Source of the DNA: Ruminiclostridium sp.
GTDB taxonomy: Bacteria > Bacillota > Clostridia > Oscillospirales > Oscillospiraceae
Assembly (NCBI GenBank): GCA_021442645.1
Contig: JABUSR010000033.1
Span: 1-13,749 of the forward strand
DNA length: 13,749 nt
Direction of reading: 5' to 3'
Shown here: piece by piece, positions 1 to 6,356 of the stretch
How the letters are laid out: each line of letters begins with the position of its first letter
Position numbering within the stretch: the first letter of the stretch is position 1
The notes under the pieces: model-generated
Database searches by the model: none
Seen by the model: only the letters and a program-made list of their open reading frames with translations
Told to the model about the DNA's origin: nothing
Made by a program: the position numbers and the translations under genes

Positions 1-642
1 CCGGCCGCTTTTGCGGAGGCCTTTATGGAGGCGGACTACACCCTGTGCTTCACCATTTCCAGTAACCTTTCCGGAACCTATGCATCTGCAGTGGCTGCCC
101 GGAGCATGGTTCTGGAGCAATACCCTGAGAAGAAGATCTTTGTGCTGGACAGCTGCTCTACCTCCGGATCCCTGGTCCTGCTGACCCGGAAAACCGTGGA
201 ACTGCTGGAGAGCGGTAACGAGGACTTTGACGACATCTGCAGTCAGCTCCAGACCTGTGTGGCCCATCAGTACACCCTGTTCACCCTAGAGTGCTTCGAC
301 AACCTGGTGAAAAACGGCCGGATGAAGCCGCTGCTGGGGTCGTTCCTGCAGACGCTGGGCATCCATGTCATAGCGGATGCTTCTCCAGAGGGGACCATCC
401 GAGTGGTCGATAAGGCCCGGGGGGAGAAGCGGACATTCCGCAACATGGTGAGCCAAATGGAGAAGTTCAAGAACTGTGCCGGGGCTGAGGTCATCATTTC
501 CCACTGTAAAAACCTGGAGGGAGCGAAAAAACTGAAGGAGCAGATTCTTCAGTCTATGCCGGTGAAGTCCGTGGAGATCTTTGACTGCCGGGGCCTTACC
601 ACGTTCTATGCCATGAAGCGGGGTCTCATTTTGGTGATGTGA
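1..642 (+). CDS. DegV family fatty-acid-binding protein, 5' end cut by window
   Basis: DegV proteins bind a fatty acid in a cleft between two domains and, in Firmicutes, can supply fatty acids to the FakA kinase for phospholipid synthesis in the cytoplasm. The frame is open from base 1 (reading P-A-A-F-A-E-A-F before the Met at 25), so the gene begins upstream; about 213 residues of a usual 280 are present. Visible family marks are the lipid-contact stretch TISSNLSGTYASA just after the Met, a central LVKNGRMKPLLGSFL segment typical of the DegV middle region, and a C-terminal GLTTFYAMKRGLILVM that matches the usual family ending. Hence the 3' end is intact. The stop at 640-642 is followed at once by an intrinsic terminator, so this is the last gene of its unit. 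The lipid specificity cannot be read from sequence. The Met at 25 is probably internal. Confidence 0.9.
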   Translation, partial: PAAFAEAFMEADYTLCFTISSNLSGTYASAVAARSMVLEQYPEKKIFVLDSCSTSGSLVLLTRKTVELLESGNEDFDDICSQLQTCVAHQYTLFTLECFDNLVKNGRMKPLLGSFLQTLGIHVIADASPEGTIRVVDKARGEKRTFRNMVSQMEKFKNCAGAEVIISHCKNLEGAKKLKEQILQSMPVKSVEIFDCRGLTTFYAMKRGLILVM

Positions 643-665
643 GCCTGAAAGATAAAACATTTTAC

Positions 666-703
666 GCCCGGGAGACGCATGCCGTCCCCCGGGCTCTTTT
701 CTT
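666..703 (+). terminator. Intrinsic terminator after degV-like gene
   Basis: A 12-base stem with one mismatch (arms 666-677 and 683-694, loop CATGC) is followed by TCTTTTCTT. It lies 23 bases after the DegV stop and before the promoter of the next gene, so it ends the upstream unit. Confidence 0.85.
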
Positions 704-723
704 GGGCGGCGGGCAGAAAGGGC

Positions 724-752
724 TTGCTTTTTATGTGCCTGTTCACTATACT
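724..752 (+). promoter_or_regulatory. Sigma-A type promoter of the class III PLP enzyme
   Basis: TTGCTT (724-729) and TATACT (747-752) are separated by 17 bases, a near-consensus housekeeping promoter. It lies between the preceding terminator and the start codon at 804, giving a leader of roughly 45 bases. I see no clear operator in it. Confidence 0.75.
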
Positions 753-803
753 GAAACAATGGAATAGCCCAACACAAGAAAGAGTGAAAGGGAGAAACGT
801 ACC

Positions 804-2132
804 ATGAAAACAGAGCGTTGCCTGGAAGTGGTCGAGCGGGACAAAAAAGTCATTGCCCCCTGCCAGCATCTGTCTTACTATCCCATGGCCATCGCCAGCG
901 GCAAAGGAAGCATCCTGACCGATGAGGATGGCAATGAATATATTGACTTTCTGACCAGTGCATCTTCCCTGAATCTGGGAAGTGCAAACGCCATCATCAA
1001 CGAGGCCATCAAGGACCAGCTGGAGAAGTACACCCAGTATACCGCGGCCTATATCTATAATGAGAAGACCGTGGCCTACGCCGAGCGGCTGGTTTCCGTC
1101 TATCCCGGCGGGGTGCCCGCCAAGGTGGCCTTTGGCAACTGTGGGTCCGACGGCAACGACGCCGCTGTGAAGTTCGCACGGGCCTATACCGGTCGACAGA
1201 AGATTATCGTCTTCCTGAACGGCTACCACGGCAACACCTACGGGTCGGCCACTATGACCACCTGCACCGCCAAGATTCACGAGAAAATGGGGCCCTTCCT
1301 GCCGGAAATCTATGCCTTCCCCTTCTACGGCGTTGACCAGCCCGACGACGTAGTGGAGCGGGAGTGCCTGCAGCAGATGGAGACGGCATTTGCCTCTTAC
1401 CTGCCTGCCAGCGAGGTGGCGGCCATCGTCATCGAGCCCGTCCAGGGGGACGGGGGCATCCTGCCCGCCCATCCCATCTTCATGAAGAAGCTGTACGAGC
1501 TATGTCAAAAGAACGGCATCCTCTTTATCTCCGAGGAGGTCCAGCAGGGCTTTTACCGGTCGGGCAAGTTTTTCGCCATTGAGCACTACGGCATTATCCC
1601 GGACGGTATCATCATGGGCAAGTCTGTGGGTGCAAGCCTGACCCTGGGGGCATTCATGGCCCGCACAGAGATTATGGACTGTCTGCCCGCGCCCGCCCAC
1701 CTGTTCACCATGGGTGGCAATGCTATCGCCTGCGCAGCGGGTGTTGCGGCCTTTGATTATTACCAGACCGAGGAATTCCAAACCATCCTGGGGAACAATG
1801 TGGCCCTGCTGGAGGAGCTGGCCGAGGAGCTCAAGGCCAGGCACCCCCGGACCGTGGGCTTCACCCGCGGCGTGGGGATGTCCATGGGAATCGGAATCCT
1901 GAAGCCCGACGGCACCCACGACGATGACGGTGCCTACAAGATTCTTTACCGCTGTTACGAGCTTGGACTCATCATCATCTCCCTGGCGGGGTATATCCTG
2001 CGGATTCAGCCCCCGCTGAACATTGAGCCGGAGAACCTGCGGAAGGGATTTGACATCATCCACCAGGCCATGCTGGACTATGAGGCGGGCCTCATCAGCG
2101 ACGATGTGTTCACCTTCCGGGCCGGTTGGTAA
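804..2132 (+). CDS. Class III PLP-dependent aminotransferase / amino-acid 2-epimerase-like protein
   Basis: A cytoplasmic fold-type I PLP enzyme of 442 residues, full length for class III aminotransferases. The ATG is preceded by AAAGGGAG nine bases upstream. Visible features: the phosphate-binding region GNCGSDGND (111-119), Tyr141 in YHG (cofactor stacking), EPVQGDGG at 211-218, and Lys273 in IIMGKSVG, the expected Schiff-base lysine. From memory, the motifs YTGRQ, EPVQGDGG, DxPAHLFT-type (here PAPAHLFT), IISLAGYILRIQPPL and a final AGW resemble Lactobacillus isoleucine 2-epimerase more than GabT or ArgD, so a racemase/epimerase role on branched or hydrophobic amino acids is possible. Odd: the Asp of the usual DEVQ motif, which pairs with the pyridine nitrogen, is Glu244 (SEEVQQG). 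The gene is transcribed alone, with its own promoter and terminator. Alternatives are a 4-aminobutyrate or ornithine-type transaminase. The family is certain and the substrate is not. Confidence 0.9.
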   Translation: MKTERCLEVVERDKKVIAPCQHLSYYPMAIASGKGSILTDEDGNEYIDFLTSASSLNLGSANAIINEAIKDQLEKYTQYTAAYIYNEKTVAYAERLVSVYPGGVPAKVAFGNCGSDGNDAAVKFARAYTGRQKIIVFLNGYHGNTYGSATMTTCTAKIHEKMGPFLPEIYAFPFYGVDQPDDVVERECLQQMETAFASYLPASEVAAIVIEPVQGDGGILPAHPIFMKKLYELCQKNGILFISEEVQQGFYRSGKFFAIEHYGIIPDGIIMGKSVGASLTLGAFMARTEIMDCLPAPAHLFTMGGNAIACAAGVAAFDYYQTEEFQTILGNNVALLEELAEELKARHPRTVGFTRGVGMSMGIGILKPDGTHDDDGAYKILYRCYELGLIIISLAGYILRIQPPLNIEPENLRKGFDIIHQAMLDYEAGLISDDVFTFRAGW

Positions 2133-2146
2133 ACAAAAACAGAACA

Positions 2147-2185
2147 GGCGGGCAGAGTCTGAAAAAGCCTCTGCCCGCCATTTTT
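2147..2185 (+). terminator. Intrinsic terminator after the PLP enzyme gene
   Basis: A perfect 11-base stem (2147-2157 with 2169-2179) and an 11-base loop are followed by ATTTTT at 2180-2185. It begins 15 bases after the stop codon. Confidence 0.92.
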
Positions 2186-2206
2186 GTTCGTGCCTTTAGG
2201 CATAGC

Positions 2207-2237
2207 AAAACCCGGCAGACTTTGCCTGCCGGGTTTT
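2207..2237. terminator. Bidirectional terminator between convergent units
   Basis: A perfect 12-base stem (2207-2218 with 2226-2237, loop of 7) begins with AAAA and ends with TTTT, so it can act on both strands. It lies 13 bases beyond the stop of the minus-strand GNAT gene and also backs up the plus-strand terminator at 2147. Confidence 0.88.
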
Positions 2238-2250
2238 GTTGTCTCAGGGG

Positions 2251-2781
2251 TCATTCCAGGACTTTTTCAAAGAGGAACATCCCGTCGAAGTAGCCGGAGT
2301 CCTCTTCCGGTAGGTCATCGGGCATCTGAGCCATGTGGGGGTCAGGAAAGCCCTTGTGGTAGAAGCGGATAATACGGAAGCCGCACCGATTGACGTAGAA
2401 GTGGATGTTCCGGGTCTCAAAGTAGGGGGTGCAGGTCTCCCACCGGCGGATTTCCGGATGCAGGGCCTCAATACCGGACCAGATGGCCTGGCCGACGCCC
2501 TTGCTCTGGACGCCGTATCGGACATACAGGAAGGCCAGCTCGCCCCGGGCGGTGTCAGGGTTCAGGTCCAGGATGGCCCCGCCTACCATTTCACCGCCGA
2601 CCAAGGCGGCGTAGGCTCTGGCTCCCGGGGCAGCCAAGGCCAGGTCGATGTGGCTCTCCGGCAGGATCTCCTCCCGGAGGTCCGGGAATGCCGCCAGGGC
2701 ACCCATCTGAAAGGAGAGCTGCATATCCCGCTTGAACTGTGGAATGTCCGCCTGGGGGAGGGGAATGAGTTGAAGGTCCAT
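2251..2781 (-). CDS. GNAT family N-acetyltransferase
   Basis: A 176-residue cytoplasmic acetyl-CoA-dependent acetyltransferase, substrate unknown. The acetyl-CoA loop is Q92-S-K-G-V-G97, the usual Q/RxxGxG/A of motif A, after a strand ELAFLYVRYG. The later RNIHFYVNRCGF segment (about 124-135) is the motif B region, with Tyr129 a candidate general acid. Start choice: a GTG at 2793 overlaps the stop of the preceding permease but has no room for a ribosome site. The ATG at 2781 has GGAG about 11 bases upstream, a little far but preferred; translational coupling to the permease would help. It is the last gene of the GntR/ABC operon, ending 13 bases before a bidirectional terminator. Its place suggests a link to the exporter, for example modifying a toxic compound, but that is inference and GNAT genes are common passengers. 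Confidence 0.85.
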   Translation of the reverse strand: MDLQLIPLPQADIPQFKRDMQLSFQMGALAAFPDLREEILPESHIDLALAAPGARAYAALVGGEMVGGAILDLNPDTARGELAFLYVRYGVQSKGVGQAIWSGIEALHPEIRRWETCTPYFETRNIHFYVNRCGFRIIRFYHKGFPDPHMAQMPDDLPEEDSGYFDGMFLFEKVLE

Positions 2782-2789
2782 GGCGGGTA

Positions 2790-3611
2790 TCACTCCAGAT
2801 TGAGCTTACGGCTCAGGAACAGGTGGTTTATGATGTACAGCACCACACAGAGAAGGAGGGACAGCAGGATACTGGCCCACAGGGTACCGTGGAGGGTTAT
2901 GGCGGGGGCCAGACCGCTGGCCAGGTCGCCGATATTAACGACCACAAGGCTGCCGGCGACAAGGAGGCTGCTGACGACCTGGGAGGCGGTCTGGATGACG
3001 AAGAAGAAGACCACAGACAGGAGCATCTTGTGCTTGTCAAAGCTGTGCCCGATGGACAAGGGGGCATAGAACTGCAGGCAGAGAGCGAAGGCGCTGAGCA
3101 CAAGCAGGACCAGGAGCTCAATCACAAGCAGGATGCCGTTGGCGGCATAGTAGGCGCTGAAGCTAGCTATGACATCGGAGATAATGGAGCCAAGATTTTG
3201 GAAGACATGGCTGTTCAGCACTACGATCACCACGGCCAGGATATCCACCAGGGCGGCCCCGGCGAACCAGACGGTGGAGACCAGAAGCTTGGACCATACC
3301 AGGTGGTGGGTGGATACGGGTAGGGTGAACATCACATAACCCTCATCGCCCAAGAGATTGGATCGGTACCGCAGAATCATTATCACTACGGACACCACGA
3401 CGGCGGCCACCAGACCGGCGCCGAAGCCGATCATCAGGAGGACGCCAAGCAGGTGCAGGAGGAAGTCGATAGCCTGGACGCCGAAGGAGGCCTCCAACAG
3501 CCAGGTGACGGAGATTCTGGCGCCCACTGCCAGCAGAAGGACCACCAGGTACAGGGGGAGCATAAGCCGGGCGGTGGCCCGGAATTCGTGTTTCATCAGT
3601 TTACTTAACAT
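2790..3611 (-). CDS. ABC-2 type transporter permease subunit
   Basis: A 273-residue integral membrane protein with about six hydrophobic spans (roughly 16-32, 53-80, 107-132, 160-182, 196-225 and 243-263). Between spans 2 and 3 is the segment RSNLLGDEGYVMFTLPVS (83-100), which I recognise as common in Firmicute ABC-2 permeases partnered with YtrB-like ATPases. GGGAGG lies seven bases before the ATG. The gene overlaps the end of the ATPase by 7 bases, and its stop lies just upstream of the GNAT start, so the proteins are probably made in a coupled way. It should form the membrane channel of an exporter with the ATPase at 3605-4300. The substrate (peptide antibiotic, lipid-linked compound or other) is not evident. 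A single permease implies a homodimer. Confidence 0.88.
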   Translation of the reverse strand: MLSKLMKHEFRATARLMLPLYLVVLLLAVGARISVTWLLEASFGVQAIDFLLHLLGVLLMIGFGAGLVAAVVVSVVIMILRYRSNLLGDEGYVMFTLPVSTHHLVWSKLLVSTVWFAGAALVDILAVVIVVLNSHVFQNLGSIISDVIASFSAYYAANGILLVIELLVLLVLSAFALCLQFYAPLSIGHSFDKHKMLLSVVFFFVIQTASQVVSSLLVAGSLVVVNIGDLASGLAPAITLHGTLWASILLSLLLCVVLYIINHLFLSRKLNLE

Positions 3612-4300
3612 CTGTATACCTCCCGGAACAGGGCGTCCACGCTCTTGCCTTTTTCCTCCCGAATCTGGTCCACAGAGGACTGGAAGAAAATCTGGCCCCG
3701 GTCGATGAATACGACCTCGTCCAGTACGTTCTCCACGTCGGCGATGAGGTGGGTGGAAATGATGACGGAAGCTTCGGGGTTGTAGTTGCGGATGATCGTG
3801 TCCAGAATGTAGTCTCGTGCGGCGGGGTCCACGCCGCCGATGGGCTCATCCAGGAGGTAGAGTTTGGCATCCCGGCTCATAGCCAGGATCAGCTGGACTT
3901 TCTCCCGGTTGCCCTTGGACAGATGCTTGAGCTTCATGTCGGGCTGGAGTTCCAGCCGGGCCAGCATGTCCCGGCACCGGTCAGCACGGAAGTCGGGGAA
4001 GAAATCGGTGTAGAAGTCCTGGAGCTGTTGGACGGTCATCCACAGGGGAAGGCTGTTGCGCTCGGGCAGGTAGGATACGGCGGCGTGACTTTCCCGGCCG
4101 GGGGCTTTGCCGTCCACTAAAATTTCACCGGCGGTGGGGACCAGCAGGCCGTTGGCCAGCTTGATGAGGGTGCTTTTTCCGCTGCCGTTGGGCCCCAGCA
4201 GGCCTACGATGCGGCCGGGCTGGATGGTCAGGTCCACCCCGGACAGGGCGGGGGTGGCGCCGAAGCGTTTCACCAGCCCACGGCATTCTAAAATACTCAT
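3605..4300 (-). CDS. ABC transporter ATP-binding protein (YtrB-like)
   Basis: A 231-residue ATPase on the cytoplasmic face that powers the adjacent permease. All nucleotide-binding parts are visible: Walker A GPNGSGKST (36-44), a LPE sequence in place of the Q-loop glutamine (78-80), the signature LSKGN (127-131) instead of LSGGQ, Walker B LYLLDE (147-152), D-loop GGVDP (155-159) and switch His184. The LSKGNREK signature and the LPE are usual in the YtrB/EcsA/NatA-like exporters of Firmicutes rather than signs of damage. AGGAG lies seven bases before the ATG. The start overlaps the end of the GntR gene by four bases (ATGA), and the end overlaps the permease start by seven. The next gene in line is the permease, so the pair is complete. 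An export role, perhaps in cell-envelope antibiotic stress as known for Bacillus Ytr, is inference. Confidence 0.92.
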   Translation of the reverse strand: MSILECRGLVKRFGATPALSGVDLTIQPGRIVGLLGPNGSGKSTLIKLANGLLVPTAGEILVDGKAPGRESHAAVSYLPERNSLPLWMTVQQLQDFYTDFFPDFRADRCRDMLARLELQPDMKLKHLSKGNREKVQLILAMSRDAKLYLLDEPIGGVDPAARDYILDTIIRNYNPEASVIISTHLIADVENVLDEVVFIDRGQIFFQSSVDQIREEKGKSVDALFREVYRC

Positions 4301-4662
4301 ATCGGTTCTCCTTCCGTTTGGATCAGGGTAAGAATTTCATCCAGGGTCAGGCCCAGCTGCGCCATCCCGGCCAGGAAGTCGCGCACCTGGGTGCGGGCCG
4401 TGTCCTCCTTCAGCTTTTGGATGACGGTGCCGTCCTCGGTGACGAAGCGGCCGGAGGTCCGCTGGCTGTAGACCAGGGATCGACGCTCCAGCTCCGTCAG
4501 GGCCCGCTGCATGGTGTTGGGGTTGACCCCCGCCTGTGTGGCCAGGTCCCGGACCGAGGGTAGGCGATCTCCCGGTGCCAACTGGCCGGTGACCATCTGC
4601 CGCTGGATCTGGTCGATGAGCTGAGTGTAAATGGGGATATCAGGTCGGAAATCCCAGGGCAT
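4297..4662 (-). CDS. GntR family transcriptional regulator, YtrA subfamily
   Basis: A 121-residue DNA-binding repressor. The N-terminal winged helix-turn-helix (about 11-77) contains IYTQLIDQIQRQMVTGQLAPGD and LPSVRDLATQAGVNPNTMQRAL, hallmark GntR sequences. The C-terminal tail is only about 45 residues of helix, which is the YtrA type with no large ligand domain. AAAGGAGGG stands six bases before the ATG. It is the first gene of a four-gene minus-strand operon and overlaps the ATPase gene by four bases. The promoter just upstream carries an inverted repeat over its -10 box, so the protein very likely represses its own operon and the exporter. YtrA regulators in Bacillus respond to envelope-active antibiotics; the inducer here is unknown. 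Confidence 0.92.
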   Translation of the reverse strand: MPWDFRPDIPIYTQLIDQIQRQMVTGQLAPGDRLPSVRDLATQAGVNPNTMQRALTELERRSLVYSQRTSGRFVTEDGTVIQKLKEDTARTQVRDFLAGMAQLGLTLDEILTLIQTEGEPI

Positions 4663-4684
4663 CCTTATCCCTCCTTTTGTATTA

Positions 4685-4706
4685 TTGTACTAACTGATTA
4701 ATACAA
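4685..4706 (-). promoter_or_regulatory. Likely GntR (YtrA-type) operator
   Basis: A 9+9 base inverted repeat with one mismatch and a 4-base spacer. On the minus strand the halves are TTGTATTAA and TTAGTACAA. The GTA...TAC core fits known GntR/YtrA sites. It covers the -10 box of the operon promoter and the likely start site, so a bound repressor would block transcription. Confidence 0.7.
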
Positions 4707-4730
4707 TAACACAGAGCGGGAAATTGTCAA
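4703..4730 (-). promoter_or_regulatory. Promoter of the gntR-ABC-GNAT operon
   Basis: On the minus strand a perfect TTGACA (4730-4725) is followed after 16 bases by TATTGT (4708-4703). The start codon at 4662 is about 40 bases further on. The -10 overlaps the inverted repeat at 4685-4706. Confidence 0.72.
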
Positions 4731-4765
4731 GGGATTTGGCAAAAATTTTTCAAAAAACTTTTTCA

Positions 4766-4806
4766 GAAGAAAAACCGCACAGCCCAAAAGCATAGGAGCA
4801 GTGCGG
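4766..4806 (-). terminator. Minus-strand intrinsic terminator upstream of gntR promoter
   Basis: Read on the minus strand, CCGCAC (4806-4801) pairs with GTGCGG (4780-4775), extended inward by four more pairs after a T/T mismatch, and is followed by TTTTTCTTC. No minus-strand gene lies before it in the preceding region. It may shield the gntR promoter from antisense transcription, or end an unannotated small transcript. The rest of 4731-4924 holds AT-rich inverted runs and no credible gene. Confidence 0.55.
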
Positions 4807-4924
4807 GGAGCTGATTCAGCTGCCGGCTGGGGTGGGGGACAGGGTGTCAGGGACTGAGACTGAGGCCTTTTTTGCAGGGATGGGGTTGAAAGGATTTTTT
4901 CGTGAAAAATTAAGAATATTTTAA

Positions 4925-4953
4925 TTGACATTTTACAGAGAAGATGTAAAATG
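4925..4953 (+). promoter_or_regulatory. Promoter covered by a perfect inverted repeat, upstream of glycosyltransferase
   Basis: TTGACA (4925-4930) and TAAAAT (4947-4952) are 16 bases apart. The same stretch holds a perfect inverted repeat with halves CATTTTACA (4929-4937) and TGTAAAATG (4945-4953), spaced 7 bases. A dimeric regulator bound there would cover both promoter boxes. I cannot match the site to a named regulator. The orientation is opposite to the GlnR/TnrA consensus. Confidence 0.7.
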
Positions 4954-4963
4954 GAGAAACTGT

Positions 4964-5014
4964 ATGAAAAGGAAACAACAGAAAAAATATTATCGGGACA
5001 GAGCGGGCCTGTAA
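4964..5014 (+). CDS. Possible 16-residue leader peptide
   Basis: An ATG-to-TAA frame encoding MKRKQQKKYYRDRAGL, with GGAG seven bases before the ATG and the promoter -10 just upstream, so it would be the first frame on the transcript. Seven of its 16 residues are Lys or Arg (four Lys, three Arg), with two Tyr and two Gln in the middle. It ends 67 bases before the glycosyltransferase start and directly before a hairpin. It may be a regulatory leader whose translation changes folding of the following RNA, or it may be chance. No family is recognisable. Confidence 0.4.
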   Translation: MKRKQQKKYYRDRAGL

Positions 5015-5053
5015 GTCTGCTGCTGTCGGCGCCGGCTCCCCAGGGGAGCAGAC
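5015..5053 (+). other. Hairpin in leader of glycosyltransferase mRNA
   Basis: GTCTGCT (5015-5021) pairs perfectly with AGCAGAC (5047-5053). Inside it, CTCCC (5036-5040) can pair with GGGAG (5044-5048), which competes for bases 5047-5048. There is no T-run after it, so it is not a terminator, and the ribosome site near 5068 is left free. It starts at the first base after the leader stop. Confidence 0.45.
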
Positions 5054-5081
5054 GGGTACGAATATAAAGAAGGAATACGTT

Positions 5082-6341
5082 ATGGAAATTCTATTGACTG
5101 TGAATGCTGTTGTGGCAGTGTTGTTCGTGGTCTGCTATGCGTATCAGATGTTTTATATGGTAGTCCCCTTTGTGAAGAAGGAAAAGCCCCATCTGGCCGT
5201 GGTCCCGCACCGGTTTGCGGTGCTCATTTGCGCCCGGAATGAGGAGGCTGTAATTGCTGACCTGTTGGAAAGTATCCAAAGCCAGACCTATGATAAGAAC
5301 CTGATTACGACCTTTGTGATGGCCGATAACTGCACCGACCGGACGGCGGAGATCGCCCGTCAGGGGGGCGCAGTGGTCTACACCCGCACCAGCGAGACCC
5401 AGGTGGGCAAGGGCTACGCCCTGGAAGCCCTTCTGAAGCACATTGAGGAGGACTACCCCCAGACGTTTGACGGGTTCCTGGTCTTCGACGCAGACAATGT
5501 GCTGGACTGCCATTTTATCGAGGCGATGAATCAGTCCTACTGCGATGGGTACGAGGTCCTCACCAGCTATCGAAATTCCAAGAACTACGGGGACAACTGG
5601 ATCTCCGCAGGTTACGCCCTGTGGTTCATCCGAGAATCCCGCTACCTGAACAACGCCCGCATGCTGATGAACACCAGCTGCGCCGTCTCCGGCACCGGCT
5701 TCTTTTTCAGCCGAAAGGTCATTGAGAGTGCCGGGGGCTGGACGTTCCATCTGCTCACCGAGGACATCGAGTTCTCCGTCCATCAGATCCTGAAGGGGCA
5801 GAAGATCGGCTTCTGTGCCGGGGCTATCCTCTATGATGAGCAGCCGGTGACCTTCCGCCAGTCCTGGAGACAGCGGATGCGCTGGGCCAGGGGCTTCCTC
5901 CAGGTCTTCCGCAAGTACGGCGTGGGCCTGCTGAAGGGAATGGGCCGGGGGAGCTTCTCCTGCTACGACATGAGTATGACCGTCCTGCCGGCCTTTGTGC
6001 TCACCGTGGGCCTCATTGTTACCTACCTGGTGGTGGCTACCGTCACTGCTGTAGATGGTATTCCCTTCTGGCCGTGCCTCATCTACATCCTGCGGGCCCT
6101 TTTCGGGATGTATCAGACCCTGTTTATCATCGGCCTGTTCACCACCGTCACGGAGTGGGACAATATCTACACTTCTACGGGTAAAAAGATCTGGTACACA
6201 TTTACCTTCCCTCTGTTCATGATTACCTACATCCCCATCTCTGTGGCTGCTCTGTTCACCAAGGTCAAGTGGAAGCCCATCGAGCACCACCGGGCCGACC
6301 GGAAGGTCCTGGAGACCGCTGCAGGTCGAAGCGGGAAATAA
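5082..6341 (+). CDS. Membrane-bound processive family 2 glycosyltransferase
   Basis: A 419-residue membrane glycosyltransferase that would polymerise or transfer sugar from a nucleotide-sugar on the cytoplasmic face. An N-terminal membrane segment (about 5-30) precedes the GT-A catalytic domain, which starts at FAVLICARNEE (45-55). Catalytic marks are all present: Asp82 in ADN, the D-A-D of 136-138, Asp228 in LTED, and QRMRW (264-268), the Q(Q/R)xRW of processive synthases such as cellulose, chitin and hyaluronan synthases. Three or so C-terminal membrane spans lie at about 301-325, 330-353 and 372-393. There is no PilZ domain, so no sign of cyclic-di-GMP control. GAAGGA stands about nine bases before the ATG. 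The gene is alone behind a long regulated leader, with no export, deacetylase or modification gene beside it. The polymer and sugar cannot be told from sequence. A glycolipid-making enzyme of the same family is the alternative. Confidence 0.9.
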   Translation: MEILLTVNAVVAVLFVVCYAYQMFYMVVPFVKKEKPHLAVVPHRFAVLICARNEEAVIADLLESIQSQTYDKNLITTFVMADNCTDRTAEIARQGGAVVYTRTSETQVGKGYALEALLKHIEEDYPQTFDGFLVFDADNVLDCHFIEAMNQSYCDGYEVLTSYRNSKNYGDNWISAGYALWFIRESRYLNNARMLMNTSCAVSGTGFFFSRKVIESAGGWTFHLLTEDIEFSVHQILKGQKIGFCAGAILYDEQPVTFRQSWRQRMRWARGFLQVFRKYGVGLLKGMGRGSFSCYDMSMTVLPAFVLTVGLIVTYLVVATVTAVDGIPFWPCLIYILRALFGMYQTLFIIGLFTTVTEWDNIYTSTGKKIWYTFTFPLFMITYIPISVAALFTKVKWKPIEHHRADRKVLETAAGRSGK

Positions 6342-6356
6342 ACATACATCGAAAAA

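Noticed and set aside
606..1472. 288-residue antisense frame over the PLP enzyme start
   Set aside because: It crosses a terminator and a promoter and lies opposite a well-supported gene.
2782..2793. GTG start for the GNAT gene
   Set aside because: There is no ribosome site before it; the ATG at 2781 is better placed, though the GTG is not excluded.
4698..4931. 77-residue minus-strand frame in the intergenic region
   Set aside because: It runs through a terminator and over the gntR promoter, has low-complexity content and no ribosome site.
4955..5081. Known riboswitch class before the glycosyltransferase
   Set aside because: I could not recognise the conserved core of any riboswitch, including cyclic-di-GMP types, T-box or SAM.
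5091..6290. 399-residue antisense frame inside the glycosyltransferase
   Set aside because: It mirrors the GC-rich coding strand and has no motif or ribosome site, while the plus strand shows all catalytic motifs.
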